64,000 bases of DNA from Eudorina sp. 2006-703-Eu-15 (GCA_003117195.1 BDSI01000242.1:18028-82027), one strand, 5' to 3'; counted from the first letter of the stretch, positions 1 to 10,990 are shown. The notes: generated from the sequence alone by a model not told the origin. Program-made: numbers and translations.

Positions 1-127
1 GGTGAGGAGGCCACCTGGCAGGAGCTGGTGCCAGTCTGGAGGCACGGCGGCCAGCACAGCCTGCAGTTGGGGGTCACGCTGGGCCAGGGCTGGGGCTGCA
101 CGCAAGGCTGCCACGGTGCACGGTGCG
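1..127 (-). mobile_element. LINE fragment, ORF2 interior (copy A)
   Basis: This piece matches 1876-2002 and 5065-5191, which are the part of ORF2 between the reverse transcriptase and the zinc-knuckle region. It is cut by the left window edge and stops matching at 127, where an oppositely oriented LINE tail begins. Confidence 0.75.
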
Positions 128-141
128 AGGCGGTGGTGGAG

Positions 142-590
142 GTTGTTGCTTCCGTTGTTTGCTTTGTGTCTTCTGTGGCTGCTGCAGTTGGGTGTTGCCC
201 TGCTTCTTTGGGTAGTGTTTGCCTCGTTGCTGTGTTCTGGTTTTGTAGCTGTTTTTCTTTTCTTTTTTTTGTTTTTTGTTGTTTGTTGGTGGGTGGGTCG
301 TCTTTGGCCTTCCGTCTCGCCTGGTGGCCTGGAGTAGGAGGTGCGGCCTTGTTGTGCCGTTTTGCCGCATTGGGAGCTTTTCTCTCCCTCTGCCGCCCTG
401 TCCCTGTCCCCGTCCTGTCTGTGAGGTTGGCGTTGCTTGGTTCCCTTTCCTTCTGGTTGGTGCCTCTGGGGCTCGGTTGCGGTGTGGTGGTCTTTGCTGG
501 CCGTCTGGCCTTCTTCCCGGCTTGCTGCTTGGTCTGCTTCCGTCCCTTTGTCCTTGTAACGTCCCTCTCAGGAAAAAAAAATAAACAAAG
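142..590 (+). mobile_element. 5'-truncated LINE tail (copy C)
   Basis: This is the last part of the LINE 3' UTR, ending in CCCTCTCAGG and an A-rich tail at 573-588. It lies inside minus-strand LINE DNA. The first bases after copy A (128-141) match neither neighbour and may be filler. Truncation at the 5' end is normal for target-primed reverse transcription. Confidence 0.8.
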
Positions 591-2096
591 GCGGCGGCCC
601 AGTCTCCCAGCAGCAGTTCAACGCTCATCATTGGGGGGCCGGGCCCCCCGGTGATGGCCCTCCAGAGAGCCACCAGCCACTCACGAGCACCCTGGTACGC
701 CGGGCAGGCCACAAAGATGTGGGTCAAGCTGTCCACGCAAGGTTCTGGCCGCCATCGCCGCGGCTGCTGCTGCTGTGGCTGCTGCTGTGGCTGTTGGCAG
801 GGTGGGTGGCTGCAGGCGGCGCGGTCCGGCCGGCCTTTGGTTGCGAGGTACAGGCCGAACGGGAGCCGTGCATGCTGTAGACGCCACACCAGGGCCTTGG
901 CCCGGTTGCTGGCCGGGCTGTCCCACAGCCGCTGCCAGGTCTTGTGCTTCTGGGCCGCCGTGGGTGCACCCAAGCCCGGCGGGCCTGGCGGTTCAGGCGG
1001 GTCAGGTGTGTCCGGCAGGTCAGGTGGGTCCGGCGGGGCGGGTGGGTCCACGGGGGCCAGCTGATCGGGTAGGTCCGGCGGGCTCCATTGCAGCGGCCCT
1101 GCGGGGGGGTGGTTGATGAAGGCAGATGGCCCAGCTGTCGAGGGGCCTGCCCCTGGGTCCCCCCGGCTGTGAGGACGCCGCTGAGTTGCCGGCAGCTGAG
1201 TGAAACTGGCTGTGAACGAGGAGAGTGGGTTGCAACGTGGCCGCATCCAGGCTGCAGGCTGGACTGGGTGCATCCTGAACCAGCTGCTACGGCTGGGGGC
1301 CCGATTGGCTGCATGCTGCCGTCTCCATTTTATCCTCCAGGACCGTGAGTGCACTGCGATTACCCGGGAGTGTAGGCCACGCAGCGGGCGTCAGGGTTTT
1401 TTTTTTTTATTTCTGAAGGAACCAGGACTCGGGACGGGGTGCCTTTCTTTATGTTGTCTGGGGTCCTGGGCCATGGTCTCCCAAAGCCAGGCGTGCAGCT
1501 GTGAGACGGCGGCGGGTTTCGCACACTGTGTAGTGCACCAGTGGCAGGGTGCCGTGGCCATGACTGAGGGGGTGGCACTGCACCTCGCTCCAGGGGCCCA
1601 GGAGCTGGTTCTCGGTTGGCCACAAGGCCGGCCGCTCAGCCGGTGGGGCAGCCTGGTACACTAAACGCTCCGCCAGGGACCAGAAGCGGCGCGGCTTTTT
1701 GCCTGGCAGAACACAGGCCGCCAGCCATGCTTCAGGGGCCGCCGGCCCGGCCGCTGCTGGTTCAGGGGTAACGAGGCGGCCGCTGGGCAGGGCAGCCAGT
1801 AGAGCTCCGGACGGGCTGCGTACCCAGTTGCTGTCCAGTGACACTTGCCAATTCGCTGCTTCAGGAAGTTCTGCGGTGAGGAGGCCACCTGGCAGGAGCT
1901 GTTGCCAGTCTGGAGGCACGGCGGCCAGCACAGCCTGCAGTTGGGGGTCACGCTGGGCCAGGGCTGGGGCTGCACGCAGGGCTGCCACGGTGCACGGTGC
2001 GTCGATGGGTCCGTCCTCAGGCATACCGGGGGGCTGGAATGGCTGTCCTGTCACTGGGTCCCGAAGGGCTGCATTGTAGTACAGCGGCTCATGCAG
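589..2096 (-). pseudogene. LINE ORF2 C-terminal part (copy B)
   Basis: Read on the minus strand this holds the C-terminal third of ORF2, up to a zinc-knuckle region of the type that ends plant LINE ORF2 proteins. That region shows WDSPASNRAK, several Cys and His residues, a Gln-rich stretch, and DSLTHIFVACPAY. Near 630-640 one more G is present than in copy E, so the reading frame continues through GGPGPPMMSVELL where copy E is shifted. The copy is broken by a 63 bp insertion at 1397-1459 and is cut at 2096 by an oppositely oriented LINE tail. It is a dead fragment. Confidence 0.8.
1397..1459 (-). mobile_element. tail of second poly(A) element
   Basis: Copy B is interrupted here by a T-run followed by about 50 bp. 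The same segment recurs at 9181-9230 and, inverted, at 10729-10774. Read on the minus strand it is the 3' end of a retroelement, closing in GTTCCTTCAG and poly(A). The undisturbed target sequence is seen at 4645-4660. It is a severely 5'-truncated insertion. Confidence 0.75.
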
Positions 2097-2432
2097 TGTT
2101 CTGGTTTTGTAGCTGTTTTTTCTTTTCTTTTTTTTGTTTTTGGTTGTTTGTTGGTGGATGGGTCGTCTTTGGCCTTCCGTCTCGCCTGGTGGCCTGGAGT
2201 AGGAGGTGCGGCCTTGTTGTGCCGTTTTGCCGCTTTGGGAGCTTTTCTCTCCCTCTGCCGCCCTGTCCCTGTCCCCGTCCTGTCTGTGAGGTTGGCGTTG
2301 CTTGGTTCCCTTCCCTTCTGGTTGGTGCCTCTGGGGCTCGGTTGCGGTGTGGTGGTCTTTGCTTGCCGTCTGGCCTTCTTCCCGGCTTGCTGCTTGGTCT
2401 GCTTCCGTCCCTTTGTCCTTGTAACGTCCCTC
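2095..2432 (+). mobile_element. 5'-truncated LINE tail (copy D)
   Basis: This is the last 340 bp of the LINE 3' UTR in plus orientation. It ends at GTAACGTCCCTCT and runs straight into the T-run of the next, oppositely oriented copy. Its own CAG and poly(A) are missing. Confidence 0.8.
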
Positions 2433-2795
2433 TTTTTTTTTTTTTTTTTTTCTGAGAGGGACGTTACAAGGACAAAGGGACGGAAGCAGACCAAGCAGCA
2501 AGCCGGGAAGAAGGCCAGACGGCAAGCAAAGACCACCACACCGCAACCGAGCCCCAGAGGCACCAACCAGAAGGAAAGGGAACCAAGCAACGCCAACCTC
2601 ACAGACAGGACGGGGACAGGGACAGGGCGGCAGAGGGAGAGAAAAGCTCCCAAAGCGGCAAAACGGCACAACAAGGCCGCACCTCCTACTCCAGGCCACC
2701 AGGAGAAACGGAAGGCCAAAGACGACCCACCCACCAACAAACAACAAAAAACAAAAAAAGAAAAGAAGAAACAGCTACAAAACCAGAACACAGCA
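2095..2795. repeat. 340 bp inverted repeat, tail-to-tail LINE copies
   Basis: The last 340 bp of the 3' UTR appears as plus copy D (2095-2432) and minus copy E (2452-2795), separated only by about 19 T. The arms are nearly identical, so single strands could fold into a long hairpin. Confidence 0.85.
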
Positions 2796-3446
2796 ACGAG
2801 GCAAACACTACCCAAAGAAGCAGGGCAACACCCAACTGCAGCAGCCACAGAAGACACAAAGCAAACAACGGAAGCAACAACCTGCAGCAGCCCCAGAGAA
2901 CACCGGAACTCTCAACAGAAGGAGACACACCAGACCGCCCAACAGAAGGAACCCAAACCCCCCACCCCCCAAAAACAGACCCCCCAGGCTCGCACGAACC
3001 CAAAAGCACCGAGGTGCCGCCCAAGGCACAGGAGGCCAGGGCACGAGCACACCAAGGCGCCAAGCACGTCACGGCCGAACCCGGGTGCCGCTCGGTAGGG
3101 CCTCGAGCACGAGCACACCGCAGGGCCGCACAACAGGGCGCCGCTCCACCAGCCACGCCAACAGACGCCGGCCCGGCAGAGCACGAGCACGCCACGAGCA
3201 AGGGAAACGTCCAGGGCTGGTACCCTGCGGGGCGCAGCAAGCAGGAACACCCCTCCCTCGCCAACCCAACACTGGAGGCCCTTACCCCTACAACACTGGC
3301 CCCCCTAGACCCCAGCACCCTCGAGGCCCCCCCACAAAGCCGAACTGAAACCCCCTGTCACTTCTGCCCTACACAAACCGGAAACGGCTCACACAACAAA
3401 CCCCCCTGAGCTGGGCTGAGCTGATGCTGTAGCTGCGAGCTGAAAA
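2452..3446 (-). other. LINE 3' UTR (copy E)
   Basis: About 995 bases separate the ORF2 stop from the poly(A) tail. The sense strand is extremely poor in A and rich in G, T and C, and it carries several GTGCTCGTG repeats near 3020-3190. Because of the A shortage it has few stops in any sense frame. The antisense strand shows a long Lys/Gln/Pro-rich ORF, which I regard as a composition effect. Confidence 0.7.
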
Positions 3447-6400
3447 CTAATCTGACATTACTGCGGCGGCAGCCTGTGGGGCTGGCACAGGGTGGGCCAG
3501 GGACAGATGGACCCGCAGCCTGGGCGCCTGCCCTTCGGCACGCTCGACAGAGCACAGGACACCTTCATGCGCCCATGAGGCTTCGAAGGCGTCCAGCGGA
3601 GCTGTCTTCAGCTGGGCGGTGATGTGAGAGAGTGGCAACCCAGCCATGGTGTCGTCGGGCAACGCTGCCATCCGGAAATGCGCCCACATGAGCCGTTGGA
3701 GCTCGCTGACCACCTGGGTGACGACCGCTTCGGAGGGGCAGGGCTCGGTGTCAGCAGCTTGGTGGTGGCACCAGACGGCCCACAGCCAGGTGGCCCGAAG
3801 GGCGGTCCAGAGGGTTTGCAGGCCCGGGCTGGTTGGGTACTGGCCCCAGGCGGCGGCCCAGTCTCCCAGCAGCAGTTCAACGCTCATCATTGGGGGCCGG
3901 GCCCCCCGGTGATGGCCCTCCAGAGAGCCACCAGCCACTCACGAGCACCCTTGTACGCCGGGCAGGCCACAAAGATGTGGGTCAAGCTGTCCATGCACAG
4001 TTCTGGCCGCCATCGCCGTGGCTGCTGCTGCTGTGGCTGCTGCTGTGGCTGTTGGCAGGGTGGGTGGCTGCAGGCGGCGCGGTCCGGCCGGCCTTTGGTT
4101 GCGAGGTACAGGCCGCACGGGAGCCGTGCATGCTGCAGACGCCACACCAGGGCCTTGGCCCGGTTGCTGGCCGGGCTGTCCCACAGCCGCTGCCAGGTCT
4201 TGTGCTTCTGGGCCGCCGTGGGTGCACCCAAGCCCGGCGGGTCTGGCGGTTCAGGCGGGTCAGGTGGGTCTGGCAGGTCAGGTGGGTCCGGCGGGGCGGG
4301 TGGGTCCACGGGGGCCAGCTGATCTGGTAGGTCCGGCGGGTTCCCTTGCAGCGGCCCTGCGGGGTGGTGGTTGATGAAGGCAGATGGCCCAGCTGTCGAG
4401 GGGCCTGCCCCTGGGTCCCCCCGGCTGTGAGGACGCCGCTGAGTTGCCGGCAGCTGAGTGACACTGGCTGTGAACGGGGAGAGTGGGTTGCAACGTGGCC
4501 GCATCCAGGCTGCAGGCTGGACTGGGTGCATCCTGAACCAGCTGCTATGGCTGGGGGCCCGATTGGCTGCATGCTGCCGTCTCCATTCCTCCTCCAGGAC
4601 CGTGGGTGCACTGCGATTACCCGGGAGTGTAGGCCACGCAGCGGGCGTCAGGGGTCCTGGGCCGTGGTCTCCCAAAGCCAGGCGTGCAGCTGTGAGACGG
4701 CGGCGGGTTTCGCAGACTGTGTAGTGTACCAGTGGCAGGGTGCCATGGCCATGACTGAGGGGGTGGCACTGCACCTCGCTCCAGGGGCCCAGGAGCTGGT
4801 TCTCGGTTGGCCACAAGGCCGGCCGCTCAGCCGGCGGGGCAGCCTGGTACGCCAACCGCTCCGCCAGGGACCAGAAGCGGCGCGGCTTTTTGCCTGGCAG
4901 GACACAGGCCGCCAGCCACGCGTCAGGGGCCGCTGGCCCGGCCGCTGTTGGTTCAGGGGTGACGAGGCGGCCGCTGGGCAAGGCAGCCAGTAGAGCTCCG
5001 GACGGGCTGCGGACCCAGTTGCTGTCCAGTGACACTTGCCAATTTGCTGCTTCAGGAAGTTCTGCGGTGAGGAGGCCACCTGGCAGGAGCTGGTGCCAGT
5101 CGGGAGGCACGGCGGCCAGCACAGCCTGCAGTTGGGGGTCACGCTGGGCCAGGTCTGGGGCTGCACGCAGGGCTGCCACGGTGCACGGTGCGTCGATGGG
5201 TCCGCCCTCAGGCATACCGGGGGGCTGGAATGGCTGTCCTGTCACTGGGTCCCGAAGGGCTGCATTGTAGTACAGCGGCTCATGCAGCAGCGCCCGCGCG
5301 TCAGTGCCCTCAGGGTAAGGCAGCCGGCAGGGCTGTGAGGCCCGGAAGGATGTCACCAGGCTGGCCAGGTACGGGGGCAGGTTTGCCGGTGGGTCCACCG
5401 TCCCATACACCCAACCCCAGCCGGCGGTCCCCCGGGGGGCCCAGTTAGCGAAGAGGGAGCGCATGATCAGCTTCCAGGGCTGCCGGCCTGGTTGGGCTAA
5501 CTGCGCCAGGGTCTTGCCATGCAGCGCTGCAAGGAAGGAGTCAAGGTCAATGTGGCCAACCCGCCACACTCGTGGTCTTGGCATGCCACCACTGGATCCG
5601 GCTTCAGCAGTGCACGACCATTGCACACCAGGGTAGCATCTTCAGGCAGCAACGACCAGGCTGTGAAGCCGTCGATGCACTTCCGCAGCGCTGCCAGCTG
5701 GGGTGGGGAGGGCTGGACAAAGGAGAAGTGGAAGGCAAGGGCATTGCCCAATACCTGCTTGGCCACATGGACCCTGCCAACGAAGCTGAGGCCATGCCGC
5801 CGCCACACCTGCCCGATGTTGTTCAGCCGTTGGATACGGCTGGCGTAGCAGAGGTTGGCCGCCAGGGTGGTGTCAGTGGTGAGCGGTACCCCAAGGTGGC
5901 GGGGCGGCTCCTCCCCAGGGAGAGGGAATTTGGCGCCCGTTGCCTCATTCACACCCCAGACCACACGGTGGGTTCCGAGCACCAGCCCCTTGCTTTTGCT
6001 GGCATTCTCCTTGGCGTTACTGGCCCGGCAGAAGAGCTGGACCGCTGCTTTGGCGACGGGGCCGTCCTCGTCAACGTCCCGGACCGTGAGGACAGTATCG
6101 TCGGCATGGTGCGACACGGGCGGTGCAGGCTGTCCACTGGGGAGGGTGGGCGTGCGTAGCTGGCCTGAGGCGCATAAATGGTGCAGGTACGCCGTGAGTG
6201 GCTCAAGTTGCAGGACCCAGAGGACAGGCGACAAGGTGCTGCCCTGCTCGAGGCCGTTCCGGACCGGGAACGGGGCCGACAGCTGGCCGTTGACCACAAC
6301 ACGGGAAGACCCATCTGACGTGAGGAGGCGGATCCACCGCTGCATGTTGGGTCCAAAACCCTTGGACTCGACCACCCGGTACAGCCACGGACGGTGGACC

Positions 6401-8348
6401 CGGTCGTAGGCTTTCTCAATGTCCAGGAAGAGGAGGGCCGCGGATTGCTGGGACTGCTGCACATGCTCAGCCAGGGCCAGGTGGTACAGGATATTGTCCC
6501 GGATATCCCGTCCCGCAATGAAGGCTGTTTGGAGCGGGTCCACCAGGTAATCCAAGGCCGGCTGTAGGCGGTTGCTGACCACTTTGCAGACGATTTTGTA
6601 ATCGCACTGCAGGAGGGTGATGGGCCGGTAGCTGCTGAGGTCCGGCCGAGGCAGGCGCTTCCCCTTATAGATGAGAGAGATGATCCCTTCACGCCAGCTG
6701 CGGGGCAGGGATGCAGCAGCGGCCGCCCCGGAGGCGACGGAGCCCTGGTGGAAGGCTTCATTGGCGGCTGCAAGGAGCGGCGGCCCCAGCTGCTCCCACA
6801 GGACACGATAAACCTCGTACGGGACACCATCCGAACCCGGGGCCTTGCCATTCTGGCATGAAGCCAGGGCCACCATGAGTTCCTCCAACTGGAGTTCCCC
6901 CTGGGCCCCTGCGCCATCAGAGCTGTCCCGCAGGTCGTCTGGCAGTCGCCGGCGAAGGTGGCTGAGTAGCAGGTCCTGGGCAGCGGGGTCCACCTCCCCA
7001 ACTCGGAACAGGCCCGTGGGGCTGTCACTGCTGTACATGGCGTGGGCGGCCGTGGTGATGGTCTCACCGGCATTCGCGCTGGTCAGGGGGACTGGCTCGG
7101 GCTGCCCTGGGGCGAGCAGGTGGGTGATGGGTTCCCTGACCTTAGCCTCCCGGCCGAGCTGGTGGAACCAGCCGGTGCCTTTGTCTCCATGCCGGGTGTA
7201 GGCGGCATCCAGGGCGGCATTGCGGCGGGTTGAGGCCTGGGCCACACTGTCAGCCAGCTGCTTGCAGGCACGAGCGGCGTCCAGGCTAACAGGAGAGCCC
7301 GGGGCACTGCCATGCTGGGCCGCCAGAGCTGCGGCTGCGGCCTGCTGTGCAGCACGAAGGTCGGCCACTTGCTCGCGGAGATGCTGGCGGTGGAGCTGGT
7401 CAGCCACCAGCCGCAGCCGACCTTTGACCCACTCCCAAGTTTCCCTGGCATCCACGGGGGAACACGTTGCTGGGCCGCCTGGAGCTCGGACTGGACCGCA
7501 GCCTTAAGGCGCGGCAGCAGGCTGGGATGGTAGAGGAGATAGGTGGGAAACATCCAGCCGCTGCGGCCGAGTGGGGGCAGGCCAGGCAGCGCCAGCTCGA
7601 GCAGGACACCATGATGGTCACCGGGCGCCCCCGGGGCAAGCTGTATGTGGGCCACGTATGCAGCCAGTGGCCGGCTGATCAGCCAGCGATCCAGGCGGGC
7701 GGTGGCCGCCCGGTTGGCGGCGGCTGGATAAGTGTAGCCACGGTCGGGCCGACCCGTGGGCCAGGGGTCCACCAGGTCTGCAGCGGAGATAAGGTGCTGG
7801 AGCTGCTGCCGGCCGGCCGCCCTGTTACGAGACAGTTCGGCTTCCTCCGATGGGCCCAGAGTGCAGTTGAGGTCGCCCCCAAGTATGATGTGGCGGTCGG
7901 TGTCCAAGTATGGCTGCAGCCCTGTGAAGAAGTCTGGCTTTTCGGCTGCTGCTGGCGGGGCATACACACTGAGGAGCCGCAGCCGAAGGTGCAGGACGTC
8001 CCAGTCCCAGCAGACGACACGGCCAGCGTCGTCCTGTTTGGAGCCTTGTTGCACGAGGCCAGGTAAGGCCAGCCCGGGGCGAACCAGGATGGCTGCGCCC
8101 CGGCTGTGAGCACTGCCCGGGCTGTACGCCCACCGGCCTTTCCACGGCGCGCCCGGGCCCTCCCCCCGCTGCAGTGCTGCCTGCAGATCCTCCTTGCTGC
8201 CCAGTTTGGCTTCCTGGACAAACGTGACATCCGGGTTGCGGGCTACCTGCTTCAAATAGCAGAGCAGCCGGGGTGTGCGCTCCCCCTTCAAGCCGTTGAC
8301 GTTGACTGTCAGCAGCCGGAGGGTGGGCGCACGAGGCTGGCGGCTCAT
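3447..8348 (-). pseudogene. LINE ORF2: endonuclease-reverse transcriptase
   Basis: The protein would be about 1,630 residues. The N-terminus is an apurinic-endonuclease domain: LLTVNVNG, the catalytic-Glu motif VQEAKL, GGDLNC, RLDRW and GDHHGV in the usual order. A linker follows, then a reverse transcriptase with NGKAPGSDGVP, SYRPITLL, FLDIEKAYDRV, LEQGSTLSPVLW and HADDTVL. The active-site box is therefore HADD, not the usual YADD. The C-terminus holds the zinc-knuckle region. Frames change near 7456-7460 (a C run on the coding strand), near 5570-5600, and near 3895-3905 (a G/C run). The start ATG at 8348 overlaps the ORF1 stop. Domain order and the C-terminal zinc knuckle fit the L1 group found in plants and green algae. 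Confidence 0.9.
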
Positions 8349-8894
8349 TGTGGCCCGCCGCGGCCCGCCCTGCGTGTCGGGCGGCCACCGCGGCTATCAG
8401 AGGTGCCCAGGCGGGCCTGCAGCTGGTCCATGACAGCTTTGCTGAAGCGGAATGCATGGTCAGGGCTGGCTTCCACGGCTGTGAGGTATTTGGCCAGGAA
8501 AGACAGGTGCTGCCGGTACAGCTGCAGCAGTGCCGCCGCTGTGGACGGGGCCTGGCTGACATGGTGGGTATGGGCGGCCATCCCTCTCTCCAGCGCCGCC
8601 AGCAAGATGGTGTCCGCAGGGGCTGGTCGCTGTTTGCATGCTAGGTCCCGCCGGCTCGCGGCCAGCAGCAGGCGGGAAGCTTGCGGTTCACTTAGCGGCC
8701 CAGTGGAGGTGCAGTCGAGCTGGTGCAGGGCCCGACGGCAGAAGGTGGCGACCACGGGGCGGGGGTCGGCGGCCTCTGGGGATGGCAGGGCAGGGTGGTG
8801 CTGGAGGAAGAAGCGGCCCAGGAGGGTGCGCGCCACGGGGTTGGCAGCTGCTGGGTGCGGGCAGGCCTCAAAATAATCGACCAGGGCATCATGA
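8345..8894 (-). pseudogene. LINE ORF1, C-terminal part (copy E)
   Basis: This is the end of the first LINE ORF, truncated at its 5' side by the junction at 8894. The visible part is alpha-helical in look, for example ALLQLYRQHLSFLAKYL and AFRFSKAVMDQLQARLG, and ends in a basic Arg/Gly-rich tail. I see no zinc knuckle or RRM that would fix its fold. By position it is the RNA-binding or chaperone ORF1 of the LINE. Its stop codon TGA (8347-8345) overlaps the ORF2 start ATG (8348-8346) as ATGA. Confidence 0.75.
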
Positions 8895-8898
8895 CCAG

Positions 8899-9157
8899 AA
8901 AAAAAAAAAAAAAAGGTGCGGCCTTGTTGTGCCGTTTTGCCGCTTTGGGAGCTTTTCTCTCCCTCTGCCGCCCTGTCCCTGTCCCCGTCCTGTCTGTGAG
9001 GTTGGCGTTGCTTGGTTCCCTTTCCTTCTGGTTGGTGCCTCTGGGGCTCGGTTGCGGTGTGGTGGTCTTCGCTTGCCGTCTGGCCTTCTTCCCGGCTTGC
9101 TGCTTGGTCTGCTTCCGTCCCTTTGTCCTTGTAACGTCCCTCTCAGAAAAAAAAAAA
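8899..9157 (+). mobile_element. short LINE tail with A-run at both ends (copy F)
   Basis: This is 230 bp of the LINE 3' UTR ending in CCCTCTCAG and about 11 A. Unusually, it is also preceded by a run of 16 A (8899-8914) that is absent from this place in other copies of the 3' UTR. It sits where copy E breaks off. Confidence 0.75.
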
Positions 9158-9165
9158 CTTGCCAC

Positions 9166-9252
9166 TTTTTTTTTTTTTTTCTGAAGGAACCAGGACTCGG
9201 GACGGGGTGCCTTTCTTTATGTTGTCTGGCGGTCCTCTGATGCTGCCACTCC
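9166..9252 (-). mobile_element. tail of second poly(A) element
   Basis: A T-run (9166-9180) is followed by about 70 bp matching the 3' end of the element at 10467-10786 in inverted orientation. It lies between two LINE tails and is truncated just before the AGTGGCAGCATCAG region. The bases AGTGGCA occur on both sides and could be a short target duplication. Confidence 0.7.
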
Positions 9253-10990
9253 TTTTTTTTTTTTTTCTGAGATGAACGTTACAAGGACAAAGGGACGGAA
9301 GCAGACCAAGCAGCAAGCCGGGAAGAAGGCCAGACGGCAAACAAAAACCACCACACCGCAACCGAGCCCCAGAGGCACCAACCAGAAGGAAAGGGAACCA
9401 AGCAACGCCAACCTCACAGACAGGACGGGGACAGGGACAGGGCGGCAGAGGGAGAGAAAAGCTCCCAAAGCGGCAAAACGGCACAACAAGGCCGCACCTC
9501 CTACTCCAGGCCAACAGGCGAGACGGAAGGCCAAACACGACCCACCCACCAACAAACAACAAAAAACAAAAAAAAAGAAAAGAAAAACAGCTACAAAACC
9601 AGAAACACAGCAACGAGGCAAACACTACCCAAAGAAGCAGGGCAACACCCAACTGCAGCAGCCACAGAAGACACAAAGCAAACAAACGGAAGCAACAACC
9701 TGCAGCAGCCCCAGGGAACACCGGAACTCCCAACAGAAGGAGACACACCAGACCGCCCAACAGAAGGAACCCAAACCCCCCAGCCCCCAAAAACAGACCC
9801 CCCAGGCTCGCACGAACCCAAAAGCACCGAGGTGCCGCCCAAGGCACAGGAGGCCAGGGCACGAGCACACCAAGGCGCCAAGCACGTCACGGCCGAACCC
9901 GGGTGCCGCTCGGTAGGGTCACGAGCACGAGCACACCGCAGGGCCGCACAACAGGGCGCCGCTCCGCCAGCTGGGCCGGCGTCTGTTGGCCCGGCAGAGC
10001 ACGAGCACGCCACGAGCAAGGGAAACGTCTAGGGCTGGTACCCTGCGGGGCGCAGCAAGCAGGCACACCCCTCCCTCGCCAACCCAACCCTGGAGGCCCT
10101 CACCCCTACAACACTGGCCCCCTAGACCCCAGCACCCTCGAGGCCCCCACACAAAGCCGAACTGAAACCCCCTTTCACTACTGCCCTACACAAACCGGAA
10201 ACGGCTCACACAACAAAACCCCCCTGAGCTGGGCTGAGCTGATGCTGTAGCTGTAGCTGCGAGCTGAAACTAATCTGACATTACTGCGGCGGCAGCCTGT
10301 GGGGCTGGCACAGGGTGGGCCAGGGACAGATGGACCCGCAGCCTGGGTGCCTGCCCGTCGGCACGCTCGACAGAGCACAGGACACCTTCATGCGCCCATG
10401 AGGCTTCGAAGGCGTCCAGCGGAGCTGTCTTCAGCTGGGCGGTGATGTGAGAGAGTGGCAACCCAGCACCCCCAGAAGGTGACAATGAGGCGCTTTGGCT
10501 GGCAACAGGGAAACCTCGCAATTCCCCCCGGGAGGTCCTGGGATCGACCCCAGCCACTGGCAAGTTGTCAGGGGTGTGACGAGAAGGAGGGTGCCCACCC
10601 GTCCCTGTCCCGTCTGGAGGTTTACAAAACTCTCACCCATCCTAAGTCATCCAGCTGGCCTGTGGAGACGCCCAGAAGCCCGGCCTGCTAGCCGCTCGTG
10701 GAGTAGTGGCAGCATCAGAGGACCGCCAGACAACATACAGAAAGGCACCCCGTCCCGAGTCCTGGTTCCTTCAGGAAAAAAAAAAAGCCATGGTGTCGTC
10801 GGGCAACGCTGCCATCCGGAAATGTGCCCACATGAGCCGTTGGAGCTCGCTGACCACCTGGGTGACGACCGCTTCGGAGGGGCAGGGCGCGGTGTCAGCG
10901 GCTTGGTGGTGGCACCAGACGGCCCACAGCCAGGTGGCCCGAAGGGCGGTCCAGAGGGTTTGCAGGCCCGGGCTGGGAGGGTACTGGCCC
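9253..10990 (-). mobile_element. LINE fragment: ORF2 end and 3' UTR (copy G)
   Basis: The T-run at 9253-9266 marks the poly(A) end. The 3' UTR runs to about 10,267, followed by the last part of ORF2 (10,268-10,466 and 10,787-10,990). ORF2 is split by the 320 bp element at 10467-10786. At 10,990 the copy joins a plus-strand LINE tail. Confidence 0.8.
10467..10786 (+). mobile_element. SINE-like element, possibly full length
   Basis: A 320 bp insertion in LINE copy G starts near CACCCCCAGAAGGTGACA and ends in GTTCCTTCAGG and 11-12 A. The empty site is seen at 3638-3650 (ACCCAGCCATGG). It has no ORF. At about 10,546-10,556 it contains GGATCGACCCC, one mismatch from the Pol III B box GGTTCGANNCC. 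Size, poly(A) tail, lack of coding and the B-box-like motif suggest a SINE. A convincing A box was not found, so a truncated end of another LINE remains possible. Confidence 0.55.

Larger units (their letters stand above)
2433..8894 (-). mobile_element. most complete LINE copy (copy E)
   Basis: This is the longest element in the window, about 6.4 kb on the minus strand: the end of ORF1 (8894-8345), all of ORF2 (8348-3447), a 3' UTR of about 1 kb (3446-2452) and a tail of about 19 T on the plus strand (2433-2451). It is truncated within ORF1 at 8894, where the match to copy K stops. ORF2 has three apparent frameshifts, so this copy is probably inactive. Other copies in the window carry the undamaged frame at some of these sites, which points to a family that was active recently. 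Confidence 0.88.

Noticed and set aside
2458..3098. Long Lys/Gln/Pro-rich plus-strand ORF, repeated at 9272-9916 and 11,390-12,028
   Set aside because: It is the antisense of the LINE 3' UTR. The sense strand hardly contains A, so the antisense hardly contains T and stop codons are rare. The copies carry indels without regard to the frame.
2095..3318. Hydrophobic Leu/Val/Phe/Cys-rich ORFs in the LINE tails, which look like membrane proteins
   Set aside because: They are translations of the T/G-rich UTR, change frame between copies, and have no start context or conserved boundaries.
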